Part shown: piece after piece, positions 1 to 6,502 of the stretch
Position numbering within the stretch: position 1 is the first letter of the stretch
Layout: each line of letters opens with the position of its first letter
Source of the DNA: Bacteroidales bacterium Bact_20
GTDB lineage: Bacteria > Bacteroidota > Bacteroidia > Bacteroidales > DTU049
Assembly: GCA_001603615.1 (NCBI GenBank)
Contig: LUZL01000069.1
Location: 1-9,992 of the forward strand
Direction of reading: 5' to 3'
Length of the DNA: 9,992 nt
Notes under the pieces: model-generated
The model's database searches: none
What the model was told of the DNA's origin: nothing
What the model saw: only the letters and a program-made list of their open reading frames with translations
Made by a program: the position numbers and the translations under genes

Positions 1-1247
1 TGCTCTTCATCTACTACTATTAATCCTAAATTATGAAATGGTAAAAATAATGCTGAGCGAGGACCTACTATTATACATGATGGATCATCTTTTTTCCATA
101 AATCTACCAGTTTATTCCATATTTCTACACGTTCATGTAGGTTAAATCTACTGTGGTAAACTAATATTTTATCACCAAAATATTTTTGTAACCTATTTAC
201 TAGATAAGTCGTAAGGCTAATTTCTGGCAAGAGGTACAAAACTTGTTTACCAGCATCTATATATTCTTTTATTAGGGTAGAATATATTTCCGTTTTACCA
301 CTGCCGGGTACTCCATACAAAAGTACATGCTTATTTTTACTTATGTATTTTTTAATCTCATCGTATGCTGACTTTTGTACATCAGATAATGTAATATTTT
401 CAATCTCAGTAAAATGTGGTAATTTGCTATCTATCCGAGAAATAGTCTCTGTGGTTTCTATGATATATCCTTTTTTTATTAATGATTGTATCGCAGAGAT
501 AGCAAACTTATCTGATAATTCAGATTTGAGTATTTTAGTTTGTCCTTGAGAACGTTTTTGATATAAATATAAGATAACATCTATCTGTTTAGGTGCTTTT
601 TTTTCTAATTTATTAATTATTTCATTAAAATCATCAGAATTAATAAAATCCTCACTCAAGCTGATAAATTTAACATTTTTAGGGATAAATTTCTCCTCAC
701 ATTCCTCGCTAGGATATATAATACTTTTATCAATACATGATTTGATGAATCTTTGCACATTTTTTTTACCTAATAAATTTTGTATATCTTCATTTGTTAT
801 GAATTCTCTAGCAAGCAAAGTTTCGTAGATTAAATTTTCATCTTCTGTTTTTATATTATTTAAATCAATATCTGGATGAAGCTGATATTTAGTTTCAGAT
901 TGTATTTTTAATCCACTAGGTAGAGCATTATTCAGTACATCACCGATATTGGATAAATAATATTCTGATACCCATTTATATAAACTCCACTGTTGCTTAT
1001 TAATAATAGGTTTTTCATCAATTACTTCTAAAATATATTTTATTTCGTCTGCTTCATTTATTAAATCATCTAAATTATTTATTTTTTCGTCATCTAAAAT
1101 ATCTATTACTAATCCAGCATATAATTTTTTAGCTCCGAATGGTACTATAACTCTGATGCCCCACTGTATATCATTTTGTAGATCTGATGGTACTTTATAG
1201 AGAAATGTTTTGTCTATTGGTAGTGGTATAGCTACATCTATGATCAT
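1..1247 (-). CDS. priA: Primosomal protein N' (PriA), N-terminal 415 residues, cut by window edge
   Basis: PriA is the DNA helicase that recognises stalled or collapsed replication forks and reloads the replisome. I translated the minus strand from the ATG at 1247-1245; the frame stays open to base 1. The start MIIDVAIPLPIDKTFLYKVP and the following VIVPFGAKKLYAGLVIDI match the N-terminal 3'-DNA-end binding domain. A long middle region (about residues 100-290) fits the winged-helix and linker part. The helicase domain opens around residue 294 with LSDVQKSAYDEI, then Walker A GVPGSGKT at 312-319 (Lys318), LLPEISLT, YHSR, IVGPRSALFLPF, and Walker B VVDEE ending at residue 415. The split codon CA- at the edge fits the His of the family's DEEH box. 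The zinc-binding and C-terminal helicase parts lie outside the window. There is no Shine-Dalgarno sequence upstream. It is separated from the next minus-strand gene by about 700 bases and a terminator, so it is probably its own transcription unit. Confidence 0.95.
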   Translation of the reverse strand, partial: MIIDVAIPLPIDKTFLYKVPSDLQNDIQWGIRVIVPFGAKKLYAGLVIDILDDEKINNLDDLINEADEIKYILEVIDEKPIINKQQWSLYKWVSEYYLSNIGDVLNNALPSGLKIQSETKYQLHPDIDLNNIKTEDENLIYETLLAREFITNEDIQNLLGKKNVQRFIKSCIDKSIIYPSEECEEKFIPKNVKFISLSEDFINSDDFNEIINKLEKKAPKQIDVILYLYQKRSQGQTKILKSELSDKFAISAIQSLIKKGYIIETTETISRIDSKLPHFTEIENITLSDVQKSAYDEIKKYISKNKHVLLYGVPGSGKTEIYSTLIKEYIDAGKQVLYLLPEISLTTYLVNRLQKYFGDKILVYHSRFNLHERVEIWNKLVDLWKKDDPSCIIVGPRSALFLPFHNLGLIVVDEE

Positions 1248-1891
1248 TTTATTTTAAAATTAATTATGTATACAAATTTAGAAAAAAATAAATTACAAGT
1301 ATTTAATAAAAAAATTAATTTAATGACAAATATTAAGCATTTATTTGATAAAAAATTTTTATTATTAAATAATTTATAAAAGTTTAAAAATAGTTAAAAA
1401 AAAACTATAAATAAAAATATTTATCAGCTTTACAAAATTATTTGAAGGCAGAATAGGGTATTTGATTTATTTAAAAATAAATTTCCAGATTTTACAATTT
1501 TAATATCATTAATTATAAATGGTGTAAAATTTTTGAATTTTATATATTCTCAAAATTCTATTTAACATAATATAAATTATCGGACAATTTAATGTTTAAT
1601 TTTTAAACATAGTTATCATAATTATCTCTGAGTTTATTTATTTCATATTTTATGAAAAATTATAATTATGGAATATTTTTTTAACTAATTTTTTTCAAAA
1701 CTATATCACAATTAAAAATGAATAAAAAATTAATTATAGAATACATATTTAATTGTAAAAAGTAATTTTAAAAGAACTAAAAAATTTACATTTAAAATAA
1801 TTATGAAAATATTTATTTACAATTATTAAAGCGAATATGAAAATATTTTTTAATAAGAAAATTTTTAAAATTATTATCTATTTAACATAAT
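1248..1891. other. AT-rich gene-free gap between priA and the serine cluster
   Basis: No open frame of convincing length, RNA gene or coding-like composition is visible on either strand; the longest ATG-led frame I followed (from 1323, plus) stops after 16 codons. The sequence is almost entirely A and T with long A and T runs. It holds a small inverted repeat, ATGTTTAA-TTT-TTAAACAT (1592-1610), and a 16-base direct repeat listed separately. It separates the end of the DUF1015 transcript from the priA promoter. I see no recognisable gene remnant. Confidence 0.6.
1273..1280 (-). promoter_or_regulatory. Possible Bacteroidota-type -7 element for priA
   Basis: Read on the minus strand this is TAAATTTG, matching TAnnTTTG, 25 bases before the priA ATG, the same distance as for the better supported serC promoter. 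No TTTG is found at the expected -33 spacing. Similar octamers occur elsewhere on the minus strand of this AT-rich gap (at 1433-1440 and about 1696-1703), so chance is a real possibility. Confidence 0.22.
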
Positions 1892-1892
1892 A
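1557..1892. repeat. Pair of 16-base direct repeats, 320 bases apart
   Basis: The sequence TCTATTTAACATAATA occurs exactly at 1557-1572 and again at 1877-1892. The second copy runs directly into the A-tract of the terminator. Both lie in the gene-free gap. Function unknown: it could be a protein binding site, a remnant of a local duplication, or chance in AT-rich DNA. Confidence 0.4.
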
Positions 1893-1924
1893 AAAAAAAT
1901 ACCAGACATAGTCTGGTATTTTTT
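1892..1924 (-). terminator. Intrinsic terminator of the serine/DUF1015 cluster
   Basis: Bases 1894-1907 pair perfectly with 1911-1924 (14 bp) around a 3-base loop; the core arms are TACCAGAC and GTCTGGTA. Read on the minus strand the hairpin ends in a run of eight U (1899-1892). It lies about 30 bases after the DUF1015 stop codon at 1956. The opposite strand also has six T, so it could work both ways, but no plus-strand gene ends here. Confidence 0.9.
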
Positions 1925-1955
1925 AGAAAATAAATTTAAATTGGTTTTCAAAAAC

Positions 1956-3203
1956 TTAATCAAGCAAATGAATAGAAAGTCCACTACGTAGTTTAGGTTC
2001 AAACCAAGTAGTTTTAGGAGGCATTATATTGCCACTATCTGCGATATCCATGAGTTGTTTCATAGATACTGGATATAGAGCAAATGCTACAGCCATTTCG
2101 CCACTATCTACACGGCGTTTCAGCTCTCCTAGACCTCTGATGCCACCTACGAAATCAATTCTTTTATCTGTTCTCAGATCTTGTATCCCCAATAAATTGT
2201 TTAGAACTAAATCTGATAAAATAGTTACATCTAGTACTCCAATAGGATCATTGTCGTTGTAGGTGCCTTTTTTTGCTGTTAATGAATACCAATTTCCCCC
2301 CAAATACATTGAAAAATTATGAAGTTTATTAGGCTTGAATTCTTCAGTACCTTTATTTTCAATATCAAAAAATTCAGATAATTTTTGTAAAAATTCCTCT
2401 TTGCTTAGCCCATTTAAATCTTTAACGACTCTATTATAATCTATTATTGTTAGTTGATTATCTGGGAAAACTACAGCCATGAAATAGTTAAATTCTTCAT
2501 TTCCTGTAAAATTAGGATGCTGTTCGCGTTTTTCTTTACCTACAAGAGCTGCAGCAGCAGTACGATGGTGTCCATCGGCTACATAAAGAGCTGGCATATC
2601 TGCAAATAATTTTTGAATTTTTTCATTAATTTCTTTTTCATTTATTACCCAGAAATGATGTCCTACACCGTCATTAGCAGTGAAATCATAAATAGGTTCA
2701 TGTGCTTTAGCATAAGAAAGTATCAAGTTATCTAACTCAGGAAGAGATTTATAAGCAAAAAATACTGGTTCTACATTAGCATTAGTTACTCTCACATGTT
2801 TCATTCTATCTTCTTCTTTATCTCTACGAGTGAGTTCATGTTTTTTAATTACATTATTAAAATAGTCATCTATGCTAGCACAGCCGACGATACCATATTG
2901 AGTTTTTCCCCACATAGTCTGAGCATATATATAGAAATACGCTTCATCATCTGGTACCAACCATTTATTTTCAATAAATTTTAAAAAATTTTCTTTAGCT
3001 TTTTCATAAACACGTGGGTCATGTTCATCAGTGCCAATAGGTAAATCTATTTCTGATCTAGTGATATGTAACAAAGAGTATGGATTACCTTCAGCTTCTT
3101 TTCTTGCTTCTTCGGTATTAATAACGTCATAAGGTTTAGCTGCCACTTTGTCAGCTAATTCTTTTGGTGGTCGTAACGCTTTAAAAGGTCTTAAAATTGC
3201 CAT
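1956..3203 (-). CDS. DUF1015 family protein in serine biosynthesis cluster
   Basis: A 415-residue, soluble-looking protein with no signal peptide or membrane segment, recognised as DUF1015. Family landmarks, in order, are RPFKALRP (5-12), KPYDVI (23-28), NPYSLLHITR (40-49), KHELTRRDKEEDR (121-133), YVADGHHRTAAAAL (207-220, with Asp210, His212, His213, Arg214) and MPPKTTWFEPKLRSGL (394-409). The length is normal for the family. The biochemical role is not established to my knowledge. It is the last gene of a minus-strand cluster with serC and serA, an arrangement also familiar in other Bacteroidota. The DGHHR stretch resembles the nucleotide-binding motif of ParB/sulfiredoxin-fold proteins, a fold that includes an archaeal free-serine kinase. 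A role in forming, phosphorylating or sensing serine or phosphoserine is my inference only. The gap to the upstream four-helix gene is 149 bases, so it may also have its own promoter. The ATG is preceded by A/T-rich sequence without a Shine-Dalgarno site. Confidence 0.9.
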   Translation of the reverse strand: MAILRPFKALRPPKELADKVAAKPYDVINTEEARKEAEGNPYSLLHITRSEIDLPIGTDEHDPRVYEKAKENFLKFIENKWLVPDDEAYFYIYAQTMWGKTQYGIVGCASIDDYFNNVIKKHELTRRDKEEDRMKHVRVTNANVEPVFFAYKSLPELDNLILSYAKAHEPIYDFTANDGVGHHFWVINEKEINEKIQKLFADMPALYVADGHHRTAAAALVGKEKREQHPNFTGNEEFNYFMAVVFPDNQLTIIDYNRVVKDLNGLSKEEFLQKLSEFFDIENKGTEEFKPNKLHNFSMYLGGNWYSLTAKKGTYNDNDPIGVLDVTILSDLVLNNLLGIQDLRTDKRIDFVGGIRGLGELKRRVDSGEMAVAFALYPVSMKQLMDIADSGNIMPPKTTWFEPKLRSGLSIHLLD

Positions 3204-3265
3204 GATTAATTTTTTATTTTAAATAAATTTATAAACGACAAACAATAAATATTAAAAAACTAATA

Positions 3266-3290
3266 CAAAACTAAATACACTAAATTTAGT
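3266..3290 (-). promoter_or_regulatory. Possible promoter/operator element ahead of the DUF1015 gene
   Basis: On the minus strand 3273-3266 reads TAGTTTTG, matching TAnnTTTG, 62 bases before the ATG. Next to it lies a perfect 12-base palindrome ACTAAATTTAGT (3279-3290), and its half ACTAAAT is repeated at 3270-3276. No -33 TTTG is seen. This is the only notable structure in the 149-base gap; no terminator follows the four-helix gene there, so readthrough is also likely. Confidence 0.25.
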
Positions 3291-3352
3291 TAATGATAGT
3301 AATTTTTTTTTAATAAAATAGCTCTCTTCTACTCTTTCAAGGAGATAAAAGA

Positions 3353-3808
3353 TTAGATCAGCTCATTACCGGTATTATGATCGAAATCATCCTCTTCTTC
3401 CTCTTCCTCATCAGAAGAGCTTCTGTCGTCTCTTTTGTTGCGTTGTAGAGATGAGATGAGAGCACCTAGCATCTTAGATATTTCAATAAGTAAATTTTTA
3501 GCTTCTTCGTGTTGCTCTTCAGTAATAAGACCTTCCTTTTGAGCAATAGTAATGAGTACTACGCTTTTTCTGATAGAGCTACGTCCCATTTTTAGATAAT
3601 AGATAAATTGATTTTTAGTACGTCCAGAACCTTCGGCAATATTAACCGTAATTTCTTGTGCTGCTTCTATCATATCATTTCTGATGACTGAAGCATAATC
3701 TGGAAATGATTTTGTAGCATTGTAAACCCAAGACACGAAATCTAGAGTCTTGTGATAAATGCGTAGATCTTCAAATCTGAAGAAGTTCATTGGTCTATTT
3801 TCTTCCAT
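3353..3808 (-). CDS. Four helix bundle protein (23S rRNA intervening-sequence protein family) with acidic tail
   Basis: A 151-residue protein of the family first found encoded inside 23S rRNA intervening sequences (S23/IVP family). The signature runs from FRFEDLRIYHKTLDFV (10-25), through the hallmark VNIAEGSGR (55-63) and FIYYLKMGRSSIRKS (68-82), to GLITEEQHEEAKNLLIEISKML (93-114). These are four amphipathic helices; relatives form ring-shaped oligomers, but their function is poorly defined. It is not in an rRNA gene here: it lies 32 bases after serA and 149 before the DUF1015 gene. The bundle ends near residue 124. After it comes an unusual tail with a basic patch (RNKRDDR, 123-129) and an acidic run SSSDEEEEEEDDFD (130-143), making the protein longer than the usual 115-125 residues. 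Start choice is uncertain: Met7 (3790) gives MNFFRFEDL, closer to typical family starts, while the ATG at 3808 adds six residues. Neither has a Shine-Dalgarno site. Confidence 0.88.
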   Translation of the reverse strand: MEENRPMNFFRFEDLRIYHKTLDFVSWVYNATKSFPDYASVIRNDMIEAAQEITVNIAEGSGRTKNQFIYYLKMGRSSIRKSVVLITIAQKEGLITEEQHEEAKNLLIEISKMLGALISSLQRNKRDDRSSSDEEEEEEDDFDHNTGNELI

Positions 3809-3840
3809 AGTTGTATATTTTTGGTGTTGTATTATTTTTT

Positions 3841-4764
3841 TTATTTATTCACTTGAAAAGTAGTATCTCCGTTATTAAAGTAAGCAATTATTTGCTTAAC
3901 TGCAGCTAATCCAGCATTATTATTAGCTTCTTTTGTCTGAGCACCTAATTTTTTAGGAGTGGCATAGAAACGACCTGGATATTTTTCATTTAAAATATCT
4001 TTACAATTGGGAGCTACATCAGTAACATATTTGAAATCGGGTCTGTCTTCAAACATTTTTATTAAGCCATCTTCATCTATAAGTTCTTTTCTAGCAGTAT
4101 TTACTAACACAGCATTTTTAGGCATCAATGATAATAAATTATAATTAATTGATTTTACAGTATTTTCATTAGCTGGTATGTGTAATGAAATAAATTGACA
4201 AGATTTATATAATTCCTCAATAGAACTAGCTTTAGAAACGTTAAATTGCTTATATTCTTCGTCATTAGCAGATCGTCTATGACCATAAATTTTCATGTTA
4301 AAACCTTGTACTCGTTCAGCTAGAGCCTTAGCAGTATATCCAAACCCATGTAACCCTAATGTTTTACCTTTTAATTCTATACCTGTAGAACCATCAAAGA
4401 AATTACGGGCTGCATATAGCATAAGTGCAAGTGCTAATTCAGCAACTGCATTAGAATTTTGTCCAGGAGTATTCATAGCAACAATTCCACGTTCTGTGCA
4501 TGCAGCTAGATCTATATTATCATAGCCTGCACCAGCTCTGACGACGATTTTAAGATTTGGAGCATGAGCTATTAAATCTTTATCCACGATATCACTACGT
4601 ACTATCAATGCTTCTGCATCTTTTATTCCTTCATAAGCTTCTTCTTTAGTCTTATAATTTTCTACAAATTTTATATCAAAATTTTCAGCTTTTGCAATAT
4701 CGCTCATTTTATTGACAGCATCACTTGCAAAAGGTTTTTCTGTTAAAACAACTATTTTATGCAT
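3841..4764 (-). CDS. serA: D-3-phosphoglycerate dehydrogenase, short Bacteroides-type SerA
   Basis: This enzyme oxidises 3-phosphoglycerate to 3-phosphohydroxypyruvate, the first step of serine synthesis. At 307 residues it has only the substrate- and nucleotide-binding domains and no C-terminal ACT domain, so serine feedback through that domain is not expected. Landmarks are LIVRSDIVDKDLI (53-65), VVRAGAGYDNIDL (74-86), MNTPGQNSNAVAELAL (97-112), the Rossmann loop GFGYTA (140-145), LHIPANENT (194-202), VNTARKELID (221-230, catalytic Arg225) and TPKKLGAQT (269-277). In most family members a catalytic His occupies the last motif (TPHIG); here it is Lys, as in other Bacteroides-type enzymes I recall. 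The glycine loop is GxGxxA, not GxGxxG. The end of the second Rossmann strand reads IYGHRRSA (159-166) where NAD enzymes usually have Asp, which hints at NADP use. It lies 24 bases after serC and is surely co-transcribed with it. Confidence 0.93.
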   Translation of the reverse strand: MHKIVVLTEKPFASDAVNKMSDIAKAENFDIKFVENYKTKEEAYEGIKDAEALIVRSDIVDKDLIAHAPNLKIVVRAGAGYDNIDLAACTERGIVAMNTPGQNSNAVAELALALMLYAARNFFDGSTGIELKGKTLGLHGFGYTAKALAERVQGFNMKIYGHRRSANDEEYKQFNVSKASSIEELYKSCQFISLHIPANENTVKSINYNLLSLMPKNAVLVNTARKELIDEDGLIKMFEDRPDFKYVTDVAPNCKDILNEKYPGRFYATPKKLGAQTKEANNNAGLAAVKQIIAYFNNGDTTFQVNK

Positions 4765-4788
4765 AATGATTATTTTTTTATATAATTA

Positions 4789-5877
4789 TTATTTCAAATT
4801 TGCTTTTTCAAACTCTTCCATAGCTTGTACTAAAACTTTAACACTATCAATAGGTAAAGCATTATACATAGATGCTCTGAAACCACCCACACTTCTATGA
4901 CCTTTTATACCTACAATACCATATTTTTTAGAATGCTCTAAAAAATTAGCTTCTAAATCTTTGTATGGATCTTGCATCACAAAAGTAATATTCATTAGTG
5001 AACGGTCTTCTTTGTTTGGAACAGTAGGAACAAACATTTTACTATTATCTAAATAATCATTAAGAACTTTTGCTTTTTCTTCATTGATTTTTTTCATATT
5101 TTCCAGTCCACCGATTTCATTTTTTAACCAGCGCATCACTTCTCTAACTACAAAGATAGCATATACTGGTGGAGTATTATAGAGACTATTTTCCTCTGTA
5201 TGAGTTTTATAGTTAAGCATAGTAGGTATTATACGGTCAGTAACTTGTTTACTATTTAGAAAATCATCTTTTATAATTGCAATAGTAACACCTGCTGGAC
5301 CTACATTTTTCTGAGCACCACCGTATATCATAGAATATTTAGATACATCTACAGGTCTACTATAAAAGTCTGATGACATATCTGCTACCATAGGTACTGG
5401 TGAATTAAAATCAGTTTTAATTTCTGTACCATAAATAGTATTATTAGTAGTAATATGGAAATAATCAACATCAGTAGGTATAGTGAAATTTTTAGGAATA
5501 TAAGTAAAATTTTTATCAGCTGAGGAAGCAACTATCTGCACTTCACCGAATAATTTAGCTTCTTTGGCAGCTTTTTTAGCCCAGCTACCTGTTTCTAAAT
5601 AGGCAGCTTTAGTTTTAAGAAAATTCATTGGTAGCATAGCAAATTGAGTAGAAGCACCACCACCTACGAAAATTATTTTATATCCTTCTGGAATATGTAA
5701 TAAATCTTTCATTAATTCAATAGCTTCATTAATAATAGCATCAAATTCTTTTGATCTGTGTGAAATCTCTAATATTGACATTCCAATGCCATCCAGATCT
5801 AGAGCTGCTTTGGAAACTCTCTCTAATACTGGTAATGGTAATACTGCTGGACCTGCGTTAAAAATATGCTTTCTCAT
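4789..5877 (-). CDS. serC: Phosphoserine aminotransferase
   Basis: SerC is a PLP enzyme of the class V aminotransferase family. It moves an amino group from glutamate to 3-phosphohydroxypyruvate, giving O-phosphoserine; it may also act in pyridoxine synthesis. The 362-residue length is normal. Visible landmarks are FNAGPAVLPLPVLE (6-19), GMSILEISHRSKEF (32-45), the phosphate-loop segment VGGGASTQF (71-79), HITTNNTIYGTE (141-152), MVADMSSDFYSRPVD (163-177), YGGAQKNVGPAGV (185-197, with Lys190 as the PLP Schiff-base lysine), TPPVYAIF (235-242) and KGHRSVGGFRASMYNA (325-340). All expected catalytic and substrate-binding residues are present. It is the first gene of the minus-strand serine cluster and has the best-supported promoter in the window just upstream. 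The ATG at 5877 gives the standard family N-terminus. No Shine-Dalgarno site is seen. Confidence 0.96.
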   Translation of the reverse strand: MRKHIFNAGPAVLPLPVLERVSKAALDLDGIGMSILEISHRSKEFDAIINEAIELMKDLLHIPEGYKIIFVGGGASTQFAMLPMNFLKTKAAYLETGSWAKKAAKEAKLFGEVQIVASSADKNFTYIPKNFTIPTDVDYFHITTNNTIYGTEIKTDFNSPVPMVADMSSDFYSRPVDVSKYSMIYGGAQKNVGPAGVTIAIIKDDFLNSKQVTDRIIPTMLNYKTHTEENSLYNTPPVYAIFVVREVMRWLKNEIGGLENMKKINEEKAKVLNDYLDNSKMFVPTVPNKEDRSLMNITFVMQDPYKDLEANFLEHSKKYGIVGIKGHRSVGGFRASMYNALPIDSVKVLVQAMEEFEKANLK

Positions 5878-5902
5878 AATATAAAAATTTTTATGTTTTT
5901 TG

Positions 5903-5931
5903 CAAAATTATATCTTTTTTTTATAAGCAAA
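5903..5931 (-). promoter_or_regulatory. Probable serC promoter (Bacteroidota -33/-7 type)
   Basis: On the minus strand TTTG at 5931-5928 is followed by a 17-base spacer and TAATTTTG at 5910-5903, matching the TTTG / TAnnTTTG pattern of the Bacteroidota housekeeping sigma factor, at the short end of the spacing reported for such promoters. Transcription would begin near 5897, giving a leader of about 20 bases before the serC ATG. It is expected to drive serC, serA, the four-helix gene and probably the DUF1015 gene. Confidence 0.5.
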
Positions 5932-5978
5932 AAATTTATATTCACCTATTTTTTAAAAAAAATTTTTCTGAAATATAA

Positions 5979-5994
5979 AAACTTAATAAGTTTG
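5979..5994 (+). promoter_or_regulatory. Possible queD -7 element overlapped by an inverted repeat
   Basis: TAAGTTTG at 5987-5994 matches TAnnTTTG and ends only 10 bases before the queD ATG, so a transcript from it would be nearly leaderless. No TTG lies at the expected -33 distance; CTG at 5968-5970 is the nearest. The inverted repeat AAACTT-AAT-AAGTTT (5979-5993) overlaps the -7 box and could be a repressor site. All of this is pattern matching in AT-rich DNA. Confidence 0.28.
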
Positions 5995-6004
5995 CAAAAA
6001 AAAA

Positions 6005-6454
6005 ATGTCAAAAATAAGAATAAGTAAAGAATTTCATTTCGAGATGGCTCATGTTTTAGATGGTTATGACGGGTTGTGTGCATATGTACATGGGCATTCT
6101 TATTTTTTGATAGTTTCTGTACTAGGTGAACCTAATAATGATATTAATTCACCTAAAAATGGAATGGTGATGGATTTCGGCGTTTTAAAAGATATAGTAA
6201 ATAAAGATATTATAAATATTTTTGATCATTCATTAGTAGTTAATCAAAAAGCTAATTGGATAGAAAAAGTGCAAAATATAGATAGTTTTTCTAGAATTAT
6301 AAAATTACCTTTTCAACCAACAAGTGAAAATTTATTATTACATTTTATAGATATAATTAACAAACAATTACCTAATGATGTAAAATTAGTTCATGCTTTA
6401 TTAAAAGAAACTAATAGCTCATATGCAGAATGGTTTTACCAAGATAATTTTTAA
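6005..6454 (+). CDS. queD: 6-carboxy-5,6,7,8-tetrahydropterin synthase / 6-pyruvoyl tetrahydropterin synthase family
   Basis: QueD converts dihydroneopterin triphosphate to 6-carboxytetrahydropterin, an early step towards queuosine and other 7-deazapurines. The 149-residue protein has the full active site: zinc ligands His16 (FEMAHVL) and His29/His31 (VHGHSY), catalytic Cys25 four residues before the HGH motif, MDFGVLK (56-62), the FDHSLVV Asp74-His75 pair, PTSEN (105-109) and the pterin-anchoring Glu135 (LLKETNSSYAEW). Between FDHSLVV and PTSEN there is a somewhat long segment (about 77-104). The Cys-x3-HGH spacing fits QueD/PTPS and not a degenerate paralogue. No queC, queE or queF is in the window, so the pathway link is by family only. 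The gene is divergent from serC and lies 48 bases before the potassium genes, with no terminator visible between them. It has no Shine-Dalgarno site; ten A bases precede the ATG. Confidence 0.9.
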   Translation: MSKIRISKEFHFEMAHVLDGYDGLCAYVHGHSYFLIVSVLGEPNNDINSPKNGMVMDFGVLKDIVNKDIINIFDHSLVVNQKANWIEKVQNIDSFSRIIKLPFQPTSENLLLHFIDIINKQLPNDVKLVHALLKETNSSYAEWFYQDNF

Positions 6455-6502
6455 AATTAATCACTAAATACAATTTTTTTTAATATAAATATTTATAAAA
6501 AA

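Noticed and set aside
343..549. 68-codon plus-strand frame
   Set aside because: It lies inside priA on the opposite strand, where the minus frame has clear helicase motifs; it has no family features of its own.
1592..1610. ATGTTTAA-TTT-TTAAACAT as a terminator or operator
   Set aside because: The stem is short and nearly all A/T, no gene end or start is close, and such repeats are expected by chance in this gap.
2029..2262. 77-codon plus-strand frame over the DUF1015 gene
   Set aside because: It is antisense to conserved DUF1015 sequence and has no domain signal.
3334..3346. Small hairpin CTCTT-TCA-AGGAG after the four-helix gene as a terminator
   Set aside because: Read in the minus direction one pair becomes a C-A mismatch and no U-run follows, so it cannot serve as an intrinsic terminator for the operon.
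3353..3808. rRNA intervening sequence suggested by the four-helix family
   Set aside because: No rRNA-like sequence flanks the gene; the neighbours are serA and DUF1015.
5878..6004. preQ1 riboswitch upstream of queD
   Set aside because: The 127-base divergent region lacks the C-rich/A-rich pseudoknot pattern and the likely leader is too short.
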